64,000 nucleotides of DNA, taken from assembly GCA_000648925.1 (NCBI GenBank), contig JFHF01000005.1, positions 177,843-241,842 of the forward strand, given 5' to 3'. Below, one piece after another: positions 1-9,017 of the stretch. Origin of the DNA: Caballeronia jiangsuensis. Its GTDB lineage: Bacteria > Pseudomonadota > Gammaproteobacteria > Burkholderiales > Burkholderiaceae. Both the position numbers and the translations under genes were made by a program. A model generated the notes under the pieces. The model did not search any database. It worked only from the letters and a program-made list of their open reading frames with translations, and was not told the DNA's origin. Within the stretch, counting starts at the first letter, position 1. Each line of letters opens with the position of its first letter.

Positions 1-1
1 G

Positions 2-724
<723 letters not shown>

Positions 725-751
725 CGCCATCCGCTGAACGGGCGGGACAAG

Positions 752-784
752 AACCGGCGAGCATTGCGCTCGCCGGTTTTTTTT
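752..784 (+). terminator. Rho-independent terminator after metK
   Basis: An 11-bp perfect stem (AACCGGCGAGC at 752-762 pairing with 768-778) around a 5-base loop, running into eight or more T residues. It lies just after the metK stop codon and closes that transcript. Confidence 0.9.
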
Positions 785-848
785 GCGCTTTCGCGGCGCG
801 ATTTTTGCGTGATCCTCGGGCAATATCACCGCCGCCGATGGAACCGCC

Positions 849-1964
849 ATGCCGTACGACACGCTTCTTTCACCTGTCTCCATCGGCAATCTTCAACTGC
901 CGAATCGCGTCGTGATGGCGCCGCTCACACGCAATCGCGCGTCGCAGCCCGGCGACGTGCCGTCCGAAATGAACGCGCACTATTACGCGCAGCGCGCGAG
1001 TGCGGGACTCATCGTCACCGAGGCGACGCAGGTTTCGCGGCAAGGTCAGGGTTATTTCGCGACGCCGGGCATCTATTCGGATGCGCAGGAAGCCGGATGG
1101 AAGTCCGTCGTGGGCGCGGTTCACGCGCGGCACGGACGCATCGCGTCGCAGTTCTGGCATGTGGGGCGCGTGTCGCATCGATCGCTTCAGGAAGGCGGCG
1201 CACCGCCTGTCGCGCCGTCCGCAATCCGCGCGCGCAATACGCAGGTGTTCGTGAAAAACGATGACGGCTCATACGCGATGACCGACGCCGACGACCCGCG
1301 CGCGCTCGAAACCGACGAGCTACCGGGCATCGTGCTCCAGTTCGTCGATGCCGCGCATCGTGCGCAACGTGCCGGTTTCGACATGATCGAGGTGCACGCG
1401 GCCAATGGCTATCTGCTGCATCAGTTCATGGCGACGGGCACCAACCGGCGCACGGACGACTACGGCGGCGGCATCGAAAATCGCGCGCGGCTGGTCGTAG
1501 ATGTGCTGGAGGCCGTGGCCGGCGTGATGGGCGCGAATCGCGTGGGCATTCGCATTTCGCCGAACTTCACGGGATTCGATCTGCAGGACGATGAAGGCGA
1601 GGCCTCATCGTTGTATCTGGCGCAGGAGTTGAAGCGCATCGGCATCGCGTACCTGCATCTGGCGGAAGGCGACTGGACCGGCGGCGCGCCGCTTTCGGAA
1701 GACTATCGCCGCGCGCTGCGCAAGGCGTATGACGGCGCGATCATCGTGTGCGGCGAATACACGGCGGAGGAAGCGAACGCGCGCATCGAACGAGGCGATG
1801 CCGATGCCGTGGCTTTCGGTCGCGCGTATATCGCCAATCCGGATCTGGTCGAGCGCTTCGCCGCAAACGCGCCGCTCAACACGCCCGACGAGGCGACCTT
1901 CTACGGCGGTGGAGAAAAAGGCTACACCGACTATCCGTCACTCGACGACGCCAAATCTGGTTGA
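849..1964 (+). CDS. nemA: Old Yellow Enzyme family alkene reductase (NemA-like)
   Basis: FMN-dependent ene-reductase of 371 residues, the usual length. It would reduce activated C=C bonds, nitro groups or maleimides with NAD(P)H in the cytosol. Visible features are the N-terminal LPNRVVMAPLTRNRA block, the substrate-binding stretch EVHAANGYLLHQFMATGTNRRTDDYGG around residues 178-205 (with the His/Asn pair that binds substrate carbonyls), GIRISPN, and the C-terminal FMN-phosphate region GDADAVAFGRAYIANPDL. The gene stands alone. The physiological substrate cannot be read from sequence; nemA is used as the nearest family name. Confidence 0.9.
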   Translation: MPYDTLLSPVSIGNLQLPNRVVMAPLTRNRASQPGDVPSEMNAHYYAQRASAGLIVTEATQVSRQGQGYFATPGIYSDAQEAGWKSVVGAVHARHGRIASQFWHVGRVSHRSLQEGGAPPVAPSAIRARNTQVFVKNDDGSYAMTDADDPRALETDELPGIVLQFVDAAHRAQRAGFDMIEVHAANGYLLHQFMATGTNRRTDDYGGGIENRARLVVDVLEAVAGVMGANRVGIRISPNFTGFDLQDDEGEASSLYLAQELKRIGIAYLHLAEGDWTGGAPLSEDYRRALRKAYDGAIIVCGEYTAEEANARIERGDADAVAFGRAYIANPDLVERFAANAPLNTPDEATFYGGGEKGYTDYPSLDDAKSG

Positions 1965-2633
1965 GCGCTTCAGCGCGCAGCGAACGCGTACCAGCCGGCG
2001 CTGCTCGCCGACACGCGACGCGGACGGCGGCTCGTCAGCGCCGCGGCCTTCGGTTTGGGCGATGGGGCGCGCAACTGCACCGGACGGCGCAGCAACGCAC
2101 GCAATGACACCCGGCGCGATGCCGCACGCACGCGCAAATTGAAGAAGAAACCACGGAACCACGACCGGATGCCGTCGACCGGATGCACGTTTTTCAATTG
2201 CTCGGCAAGCACCTGCGTGCGTGCGGAGTGATGGCGCAACGCGCGGATCATGCCGCGGCGGGCAGGGCGCGCCGCTCGCGAGGCAACGCGAGTCAGGCCA
2301 ATAGCGATTCGGTGGTTCATGTCAGCGGAAGGTCGGTTGCGTGGAAGCAAACTCGACGATAGTCGTCTCAAAATTAGCGTTCAAGGCTTCGATTCAACGG
2401 CGTTTGCTTAGTTGCACCGAAATGACGCGCCCAATGTACAAGACCTTTATTACCCGGGTAAGTCCGCGTTTTCCCTGCCGTTTTATGAAGCGTTTGCTGA
2501 TAAAAATCAGCCGATGCATTGCCGCACGGGCCTTCCCGCGCTGCCGGATTTACAATCGTCGTATTCGCCCCAATTCTAGGTATAGCGTCGACGGCATGAA
2601 TAAAATCGAAAGCCGTTGGAGGCAAGAACTGAA
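1965..2633. other. 669-bp gap between nemA and the dioxygenase gene
   Basis: No convincing gene. A 116-codon open frame on the minus strand (stop near 1970, ATG at 2320) is arginine-rich, has no clear ribosome site and matches no family I know, so I do not call it. The right half is AT-richer than its surroundings and holds a 12-bp perfect palindrome TTACCCGGGTAA at 2450-2461, a possible operator. Confidence 0.5.
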
Positions 2634-3410
2634 ATGTCAGATCAAAACGCATTGAAATCGAAAAAGGAACAAGTGCGCGAGTTGCGCGAAAAAGGCTACG
2701 TGATCGTGAAGGGGCTCGTCACGAAAGAACGTTGCGACGCGATGCGCGAGGTTGCGCGTCAGCAGCTCGCCGAAGCTGCCGCGCCGCTGGAGTTCGAGGC
2801 CGATCTGAAATATCCCGGTGCACCCGATTCGAAGGATGCGCCGGGCGGCCATACGGTGCGCCGTCTTCTGGACGCGTATGTGCGGCATCCGCTCTTCGCG
2901 GAATTCGCGACATCGCCCGACGTGCGCGGATGGATGGAGTTGTACTTCGGCGAGACGCCGTATCTGTCGCGCGCGCATCACAACTGCATGATGACGAAGC
3001 ATCCGGCGTACGGCAGTCTGACCGGCTGGCATCGCGACGTGCGCTACTGGGCGTTCGAGCGCGACGATCTCGTTTCGGCCTGGGTCGCGCTCGGCGACGA
3101 AACGGTGGATAACGGCGCGCTGTGGTTCGTGCCGACTTCGCACAAGCTGCCGTTCACGTCCGATCGTTTCGACGAAGCCAAGTTCTTCCGCTCCGATCTG
3201 CCCGAGAACGCCGCGCTGATCCGCACGGCGGTGTCGCCCGAACTGGAACCGGGCGATGTCGTCTTCTTCCACTGCAACACGCTGCACTCGGCGGGCAAGA
3301 ACCTGACCGATCAGGTGAAGTTCTCGCTCGTGTTCACGTATCGCGGCGCGAGCAACGTGGCGCTGCCCGGCACGCGCTCGGCATCGAAACCGGAAGTGCC
3401 GCTGGTCTGA
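2634..3410 (+). CDS. Phytanoyl-CoA dioxygenase (PhyH) family oxygenase
   Basis: Fe(II)/2-oxoglutarate-dependent oxygenase of 258 residues. The iron-binding facial triad is visible as the HxD of TGWHRDVRYW (about residue 132) and the distal His in FFHCNTLHSAGKN, with the 2-oxoglutarate-contacting Arg probably in FTYRGAS. ATG at 2634 is chosen because GGAGG sits at 2617-2621; an upstream in-frame start would run through that site. The N-terminal region is lysine-rich and charged. The substrate is unknown; family members hydroxylate fatty acyl, amino acid or secondary-metabolite substrates. It is flanked by an AT-rich upstream region and a convergent small membrane gene. Confidence 0.85.
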   Translation: MSDQNALKSKKEQVRELREKGYVIVKGLVTKERCDAMREVARQQLAEAAAPLEFEADLKYPGAPDSKDAPGGHTVRRLLDAYVRHPLFAEFATSPDVRGWMELYFGETPYLSRAHHNCMMTKHPAYGSLTGWHRDVRYWAFERDDLVSAWVALGDETVDNGALWFVPTSHKLPFTSDRFDEAKFFRSDLPENAALIRTAVSPELEPGDVVFFHCNTLHSAGKNLTDQVKFSLVFTYRGASNVALPGTRSASKPEVPLV

Positions 3411-3413
3411 AGG

Positions 3414-3617
3414 TCAGCGCTTCGAAGGAATCGCGAGGCCGATCAGCCCCGCGAGCGACGCGACGATCCCGCCCGCGATCAGCCAGATGGTCTTGTTCGT
3501 GGGCGAGCCGGTGAAGAAGCGTGCGACGTCGTTGGAGAGCGAATGAAACGACTGGCCGCCGAAATACAGCAGCACGACGCCGCCGACAAGCAGCGCAACG
3601 GAAATCGCTCGGGTCAT
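3414..3617 (-). CDS. DUF3185-type small inner-membrane protein
   Basis: A 67-residue protein with two predicted membrane helices (about residues 5-22 and 44-62) separated by a short polar hairpin. The N-terminal VALLVGGVVLLYFGGQSFHSLSNDVARFFTGSPTNKTIW pattern is that of DUF3185 proteins, short two-helix membrane proteins without a known function. It converges on the dioxygenase gene with only 3 bases between stop codons, and lies just downstream of the MscS gene on the same strand. Confidence 0.8.
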   Translation of the reverse strand: MTRAISVALLVGGVVLLYFGGQSFHSLSNDVARFFTGSPTNKTIWLIAGGIVASLAGLIGLAIPSKR

Positions 3618-3681
3618 ATCGTGTTCTCGTAACTTGGAGGCGCGTCAGGTTAGCGGGTCTGCGCGGGCGCGTCCACTGCGC

Positions 3682-4479
3682 TCAGGCGGCTTGCGCTTCC
3701 TCGCGCGTGTAGGGCTGGATCTTGCGCAGCAGATCGGCCATCACGTACTGATGATCGCTCCTGTTCGTCCACGCGCCGAGGTTGTACTTGACGCCGGTAT
3801 CCGTGTAATCGGTGACCGCGACCCACGGCGCCGACGGCCCGTCCTGCACGATGCGCGAATCTTCGCTCATCAGGCTGCGCAATTCCGCGAGCACGTGCTC
3901 GACCTTCAGCCCATGCTGCGCCTGAAAATTGATGACGACGCGACGGCGATCGTTCGCGCTGTAGTTCGTGATCGCATTCGCCCAGATGAGGCTGTTCGGC
4001 ACGAACATGACGATGCCGTCGGCTTTCGTGAGGCGCGTCGTGAAGAGTCCGATCTCGTTGACCGTGCCCGCCGTCGTGCCGACGCCTTCGATGTAATCGC
4101 CCACGCGGAACGGCCGCAGCAGCAGGAGCATCAGACCGGCCGCGATATTCTGCAGCGTGCCTTGCAGCGCGAGGCCGATGGCGAGGCCGGCGGCGCCGAG
4201 CACGGTCAGGATGCTGGCCGCGGCGATGCCGAACTTGCCGAGCGCCGCGACGATGGCGACGACGCGAATCGCCCACATCGCCAGGCTGGCCAGCACCGGC
4301 GTGAGCGTGGCGTCGACATTGGTGCGGGCGAGCGCGCGGCGCATGGCGTTCGCGACCGTGTTCGAGATCCACCATCCCACCGCGAGAATCAGCAGCGCCA
4401 ACAAGATGTCGATGCCGTAAGTCACGGCGATGGCGGTGAAGGAATCGTAGGCGGGGCGCAGTCGGTCGATCGAATCCAT
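3682..4479 (-). CDS. mscS: MscS-family small-conductance mechanosensitive channel
   Basis: A 265-residue inner-membrane channel, close to the 286 of E. coli MscS. It has three N-terminal helices (about residues 20-40, 65-85, 88-112); the third is the glycine/alanine-rich pore helix (VLGAAGLAIGLALQGTLQNIAAG). The beta domain follows with RPFRVGDYIEG and VNEIGLFTTRLTKADG, then the alpha/beta vestibule domain. Such channels open when membrane tension rises on hypo-osmotic shock and release solutes. Start ATG at 4479 with AGGAGC just upstream. The aldo/keto reductase gene is divergent. Confidence 0.93.
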   Translation of the reverse strand: MDSIDRLRPAYDSFTAIAVTYGIDILLALLILAVGWWISNTVANAMRRALARTNVDATLTPVLASLAMWAIRVVAIVAALGKFGIAAASILTVLGAAGLAIGLALQGTLQNIAAGLMLLLLRPFRVGDYIEGVGTTAGTVNEIGLFTTRLTKADGIVMFVPNSLIWANAITNYSANDRRRVVINFQAQHGLKVEHVLAELRSLMSEDSRIVQDGPSAPWVAVTDYTDTGVKYNLGAWTNRSDHQYVMADLLRKIQPYTREEAQAA

Positions 4480-4701
4480 GGGTCATGCTCCTTGCAAAAG
4501 AATCTGCATTGGTCCGGATTCGCGTTGGATCGTTCCCCTTACTGACCATCCGGCCGATGCCAAATTGGGAGGCCACGGCGCGTGTCGTGCGCGCTCAGCC
4601 CCGATTGGCTTACCATTGACGCCCTTGGCAGGGCGCGGGCGAGTGCTCGTTTCCTGTCGGTCGCCGTCCGATCAATTAGCAATCCGCAGAGGAAATCCGT
4701 C

Positions 4702-5745
4702 ATGGCCTACGAAGCAGCGTCCGAGCGATATACGCAGATGCAATACCGCACCTGTGGCAGGAGCGGTTTGAAGTTGCCCGCGTTGTCGCTCGGTTTGTGG
4801 CATAACTTCGGCGATACCACGCCGATCTCCACGCAACGCGACATCCTTCGCGCCGCGTTCGATCTCGGCGTCACCCATTTCGATCTCGCGAACAACTACG
4901 GCCCGCCGTACGGCAGCGCCGAGGCGAACTTCGGGCGCATTTTCAAGGACGACTTCCGGCCGTATCGCGACGAACTGCTGATTTCGTCGAAAGCTGGCTG
5001 GGATATGTGGCCCGGTCCGTATGGTCAGGGCGGCGGCTCGCGCAAGTACGTGCTCGCGAGCCTCGACCAGAGCCTGAAGCGCATGGGCCTCGATTACGTC
5101 GATATTTTCTACTCGCACCGCTTCGACGCCGACACGCCGCTCGAAGAAACCGCCGGCGCGCTCGCGACCGCCGTGCATTCGGGCAAGGCGCTGTACGTCG
5201 GCATCTCGTCGTATTCGGCGGCGAAAACGCGTGAAATGGCCAAGCTGCTGGCCGAGCACAAGGTGCCGCTCCTGATCCATCAGCCGTCGTACAACATGCT
5301 GAATCGGTGGATCGAGGAAGAACTGCTCGACACGCTCGACGATGTCGGCGCAGGCAGCATCGCGTTTACGCCGCTCGCGCAGGGTCTTCTGACGAGCAAA
5401 TACCTGAACGGCGTGCCGCAGGACGCGCGCGTGAACAAGCCGGGCGGCGGCTCGCTCAAGCAGGAGCATCTGAGCGACGCGAACCTCGCGCACGTGCGCA
5501 AGCTCAACGACCTCGCCCAGAAGCGCGGCCAGAGCCTCGCCCAGATGGCGCTCGCGTGGGCGCTGCGTGGCGGGCGCGTGACCTCGGTGCTGATCGGCGC
5601 GAGCCGGCCGGAACAGGTCGCGGAGAACGTCGGCGCGCTGAAGAACCTCGAGTTCACGAAGGAAGAGCTCGCGGAGATCGACCAGCACGCGCAGGAAGGC
5701 GGCATCAACCTGTGGGAAAAGCCGTCGACGGATCAACGCGTCTGA
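4702..5745 (+). CDS. gpr: L-glyceraldehyde 3-phosphate reductase-type aldo/keto reductase
   Basis: A 347-residue AKR14-type NADPH-dependent reductase. It detoxifies L-glyceraldehyde 3-phosphate and also acts on methylglyoxal-like aldehydes (family knowledge from E. coli YghZ/Gpr). The catalytic tetrad is visible: Asp and Tyr in DLANNYGPPYG, Lys in SSKAGW and His in FYSHRF. The C-terminal half carries the NADP-binding signature (FTPLAQGLLTSKYLNG and LIGASRPEQV). ATG 4702 is preferred over longer frames because AGAGGA lies 8-13 bases upstream and the homologous N terminus MAYEAASERYTQMQYRTCGRSG begins there. Single gene; no terminator noticed. Confidence 0.92.
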   Translation: MAYEAASERYTQMQYRTCGRSGLKLPALSLGLWHNFGDTTPISTQRDILRAAFDLGVTHFDLANNYGPPYGSAEANFGRIFKDDFRPYRDELLISSKAGWDMWPGPYGQGGGSRKYVLASLDQSLKRMGLDYVDIFYSHRFDADTPLEETAGALATAVHSGKALYVGISSYSAAKTREMAKLLAEHKVPLLIHQPSYNMLNRWIEEELLDTLDDVGAGSIAFTPLAQGLLTSKYLNGVPQDARVNKPGGGSLKQEHLSDANLAHVRKLNDLAQKRGQSLAQMALAWALRGGRVTSVLIGASRPEQVAENVGALKNLEFTKEELAEIDQHAQEGGINLWEKPSTDQRV

Positions 5746-6227
5746 CGCGCCGAGCCTTTCGGCAGAAGGGTATTTCGGGATAGGACGACATCCGTTGCTA
5801 TCATGCGGGCTCGGCGGCTTTTCGGCAGCGATTGCGATCGCCGCCGGTTCAGGCCGCCGTCCGTGCAGCCAGCCGAAAGCGCATTTCTTCAGCACGCACG
5901 TTCGCCCACGAGGCGCACGTGCGCGCCTTTGCCGCCGAAACGACGTTCGGACCGCGAAACGACTATCGGGTTAAAATAGCCGATTGCGCCGGGCTGTCTG
6001 GTTTTTTTGCGCGATCTTCACGCATGGCGCGGCGTGAAACGCTGTCTTCGAATTTCGGGTTTCGGGTCAAATCGGCAACCTTCACCATTCGATCGTCTGT
6101 TCGGCAGCGCAGCGCCCTCGTAGCGCCCTTTATGTTCGACGCCGGCCCGGCGTGGCATCGGCTGCAATCAGCCGCGAGCGTCAGAGCGTCACCGCTTTCG
6201 CACAGTTAGAGCACAGTTCAAGAAGCC
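5746..6227. other. 482-bp intergenic region before fpr
   Basis: No supportable gene; the open frames here lack ribosome sites and family features. It presumably carries the fpr promoter (TTAAAATA near 5970 and the AT-rich stretch at 6000 are candidates), but I cannot assign -35/-10 boxes with confidence. Confidence 0.5.
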
Positions 6228-6998
6228 ATGAGCAACCTTAATTCTCAAACCGTTCTGAGCGTCCATCACTGGACCGACACGCTTTTCAGTTTCACCTGCA
6301 CCCGCGACAGCTCGTTCCGCTTTGAGAACGGCCAGTTCACGATGGTGGGTCTCGAAGTCGAGGGCAAGCCGCTTCTGCGCGCCTACAGCCTCGCGAGCGC
6401 GAACTACGAAGAGCATCTCGAATTTCTGAGCATCAAGGTTCCGGACGGCCCGCTTACCTCGCGCCTGCAACATTTGAAGGTCGGCGATTCGGTGCTTATC
6501 GGCAAGAAGCCGACGGGCACGCTCGTCGCCGACAACCTGCTGCCCGGCAAGACGCTGTGGCTCCTGTCGACCGGCACGGGCCTCGCGCCGTTCATGTCGA
6601 TCATCAAGGATCCGGACGTCTACGACCGCTATGAAAAGATCGTGCTGACGCACACCTGCCGTTTCGTCGATGAACTCGCGTACAAGGATTTCATCACCGA
6701 GCACCTTCCGGCGCACGAGCATATCGGCGAAATCGTCTCCGAGAAGCTCGTGTATTACCCGACGGTCACGCGCGAAGAATTCGCGAACCGCGGCCGCATC
6801 ACCGATCTGATCGAGACGAAGAAGCTGTTCGCGGATCTCGCGCTCGAACCGTTCTCGATCGAAAACGATCGCGTGATGCTCTGCGGCAGCCCGCACATGC
6901 TGCGCGACACCCGCGAGTTGCTCGACTCGATGGGCTTCCAGGAAGGCAGCAACAACCATCCTGGCCACTATGTCGTGGAAAAGGCGTTCGTCGGCTGA
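6228..6998 (+). CDS. fpr: Ferredoxin/flavodoxin-NADP+ reductase
   Basis: A 256-residue FAD enzyme that exchanges electrons between NADPH and ferredoxin or flavodoxin in the cytosol. It has the FAD-binding barrel with RAYSLASANYEE (the RxYS motif, residues about 49-60) and the NADP domain with LLSTGTGLAPFMSI. Also visible are MLCGSPHMLRDTRELLDSMGF and the C-terminal HYVVEKAFVG with a terminal aromatic-poor tail as in proteobacterial subclass IA FPRs. Full length and intact, monocistronic, closed by a strong terminator 28 bases downstream. Confidence 0.95.
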   Translation: MSNLNSQTVLSVHHWTDTLFSFTCTRDSSFRFENGQFTMVGLEVEGKPLLRAYSLASANYEEHLEFLSIKVPDGPLTSRLQHLKVGDSVLIGKKPTGTLVADNLLPGKTLWLLSTGTGLAPFMSIIKDPDVYDRYEKIVLTHTCRFVDELAYKDFITEHLPAHEHIGEIVSEKLVYYPTVTREEFANRGRITDLIETKKLFADLALEPFSIENDRVMLCGSPHMLRDTRELLDSMGFQEGSNNHPGHYVVEKAFVG

Positions 6999-7025
6999 GT
7001 CGATACGACAGCACCTTCGCAAAAG

Positions 7026-7053
7026 ACCGGAGCCTCGCGCTCCGGTTTTTTTT
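7026..7053 (+). terminator. Rho-independent terminator after fpr
   Basis: Eight-bp GC-rich stem ACCGGAGC (7026-7033) pairing with 7039-7046 around a 5-base loop, followed by eight T residues. Confidence 0.9.
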
Positions 7054-7331
7054 CGCTCGCGCCAAATCCGCCTTGTTACAAATTGGCGGTCGCCAGTAAG
7101 TGTTTTTCCTACGCATTAGATGCAGCGAACTTGGTAAACGACATGAAGTTCGCCCGTCGAAGCCTTGCCGGACATGGATTTATAATATTTTTGAGATATG
7201 ATCCGTTTACGCTGAGACGGCGCGCACGACCGTGTAGTCCGTCATCGATGTTACAGAGTGTAAATTCAGTTACGCCTCTCGTGAGTTGGCCGAGGACGTA
7301 GCTCCAGTTGCGCTCAACGCGAGGATAGTGA

Positions 7332-8204
7332 ATGAATCCGTCGGCCACGATCACGCTCGATGAGAGCCCGATTCGCCGCGCCCCGCTGCGCGGGGTTCCG
7401 TCACCGTTGCCGGAACGCTCCGGCGCGTCGTTTGCCTCTCCGTATTCCGCGCTGATCGACGCCAAGCTCAAGGGCGATCGTCAGATCCAGCGCCTCACCG
7501 CCCGCGTCCAGGAACTCGCCGCGCTGCTCGCCGTCACGGAAGAGCGCGCGCGTCAGGCGCTTGCGCAGGATTTCCACGACGGAACCGGCGCGGCGCTCAC
7601 CGTCGCCAGTCTCGCGCTCGCGCGCGCCGAGCATCGATTGCCCGCCGACGCGCCCGCCGCGTTCGGCGATGCGCTGCTTCAGGCGCGCGCGGCGCTTGCG
7701 GAAGTCTGCGAGACGAGCCATCGCATCGTCGAGGGGCTGCAGACGCCGGCCTTCGAAGCGAACTTCGCCGCCACGCTCAACGACTGGATCGCGAGCTTCG
7801 GCGCCCGCACGGCGATTCCCGTCGATTTTTCCTGTCCGAACGATGCGCGGCTGGATCGCATGTCGCACGACATGTCGCTTGCGCTCTTTCGCGTGATGCA
7901 GGAAGCGCTCGGCAACGTCGCGCGCCACGCGCAGGCCGCGCACACGAGCGTGACCGTTTCGCTCGACGGCCAGGGCGTGACGCTCACCGTCACCGACGAC
8001 GGCGTCGGCATCAGCGCGGCCGCGCGGCGCAAGAGCGGGCGCTTCGGTCTCTCGGGGATGCGCGCGCGTTGCGAGGCGCTCGGCGGCAATCTGCGCGTCG
8101 CGGCGGCGAAGCCCGTCGGGGCATGTGTGCGCGCGCGTCTGCCGTGGTCCGCGGCGCGTCCCGGTCTTTTCACGCTCGGCTCGCTGCACGTGTTCAGCGC
8201 CTGA
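7332..8204 (+). CDS. Soluble NarX/DegS-type sensor histidine kinase
   Basis: A 290-residue kinase of the HisKA_3 class. After an unstructured N terminus (about residues 1-40), a coiled-coil stretch (41-78) leads into the phospho-acceptor motif DFHDGTGAALT with His82, followed by a dimerisation helix and the HATPase domain (N box EALGNVARHAQA, G1 VTDDGVGI, G2 GRFGLSGMRAR). It has no transmembrane segment and no recognisable input domain, so the signal is probably cytoplasmic or delivered by a partner. It is followed by its cognate response regulator 11 bases downstream. The phosphatase-type motif DxxxQ/H of NarX is not obvious. Confidence 0.88.
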   Translation: MNPSATITLDESPIRRAPLRGVPSPLPERSGASFASPYSALIDAKLKGDRQIQRLTARVQELAALLAVTEERARQALAQDFHDGTGAALTVASLALARAEHRLPADAPAAFGDALLQARAALAEVCETSHRIVEGLQTPAFEANFAATLNDWIASFGARTAIPVDFSCPNDARLDRMSHDMSLALFRVMQEALGNVARHAQAAHTSVTVSLDGQGVTLTVTDDGVGISAAARRKSGRFGLSGMRARCEALGGNLRVAAAKPVGACVRARLPWSAARPGLFTLGSLHVFSA

Positions 8205-8215
8205 GGCCGCCCGCG

Positions 8216-8869
8216 ATGCTCCGAATTCTGCTCGCCGACGACCACGCCATCGTGCGCCGCGGCGTCGCGCAATTGCTGCTGGAACGCGGCGTTGCATCCG
8301 AAGTGTCCGAAGCCGAGACCGGCATGCAGGCGCTCGCGCTGGCCGCGCGCCGTCCGCTCGACATCGCGATGCTCGATATCTCGCTGCCGGACGTCAACGG
8401 TATCGACGTGCTCAAGCGTCTCAAGCGCGAAAACCCGCGCTTGCCCGTGCTGATGTTCTCGATGTACCGGGAGGACCAGTACGCGGTCCGCGCGCTGAAG
8501 GCGGGCGCGTCGGGTTATTTGTCGAAGACGGCGGACCCCGCGCTGATGATCGGCGCGATCCAGCAGGTCGCGGCGGGCCGCAAGTATGTGAGCCCGGAAA
8601 TGGCTGAAGCACTTGCGACCTACGTTTCGCTCGACACCGACCGCCTTCCGCACGAAAAGCTATCGGACCGCGAATACCAGACGCTCTGCATGCTGGCGTC
8701 GGGCAAGCGGCTGACCGATATCGCCCTTGCTTTATCGCTTTCGGTTAAAACGGTGAGCGTTTATCGCGCGCGGTTGCTGGAAAAGATGAAGCTCGCCAAT
8801 AACGCCGAGCTTACTTTCTATGTGATGAGCAACCGCCTCGTCGATATGAACCCGGCAATCGCCGGATAG
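8216..8869 (+). CDS. NarL/FixJ-family response regulator
   Basis: A 217-residue DNA-binding regulator. The receiver domain (residues 1-120) has acidic pocket DD8-9, phosphorylatable Asp54 in MLDISLPDVNG, a switch Ser/Thr and Lys105 in GYLSKTA. The LuxR-type HTH (about 145-210) shows LSDREYQTLCMLASGKRLTDIALALSLSVKTVSVYRARLLEKM. ATG 8216 is the right start because the conserved LRILLADDH strand begins there. It lies 11 bases after the kinase gene and is surely co-transcribed. Targets are unknown. Confidence 0.92.
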   Translation: MLRILLADDHAIVRRGVAQLLLERGVASEVSEAETGMQALALAARRPLDIAMLDISLPDVNGIDVLKRLKRENPRLPVLMFSMYREDQYAVRALKAGASGYLSKTADPALMIGAIQQVAAGRKYVSPEMAEALATYVSLDTDRLPHEKLSDREYQTLCMLASGKRLTDIALALSLSVKTVSVYRARLLEKMKLANNAELTFYVMSNRLVDMNPAIAG

Positions 8870-8870
8870 A

Positions 8871-8894
8871 AATTTATCTCGAACAAGATAAATT
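8871..8894. repeat. AT-rich inverted repeat after the response regulator gene
   Basis: Perfect 9-bp arms AATTTATCT (8871-8879) and AGATAAATT (8886-8894) with a 6-base centre, starting 2 bases past the regulator stop codon. No T-run follows, so it is either a weak terminator-like hairpin or an operator for the permease gene downstream. Confidence 0.6.
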
Positions 8895-9017
8895 CGTAGA
8901 AAATCGGCGCAGCGACGCGCGCTATGCCTAATAACCGGGCAATCTTCGAGTCTCCGATAAAATGTCGGGTTTTCCCGCAGCCGGGCGCCCGCGCGCGCCA
9001 GAAGGAGACTCATCGCA

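Noticed and set aside
1970..2371. Possible 116-133 codon minus-strand gene near nemA
   Set aside because: Arg/Ala-rich, no ribosome site at either ATG, no known family; kept only as a remark in the intergenic entry.
3634..4545. Long plus-strand frame across mscS
   Set aside because: Antisense to a clear MscS gene; no ribosome site or recognisable domain.
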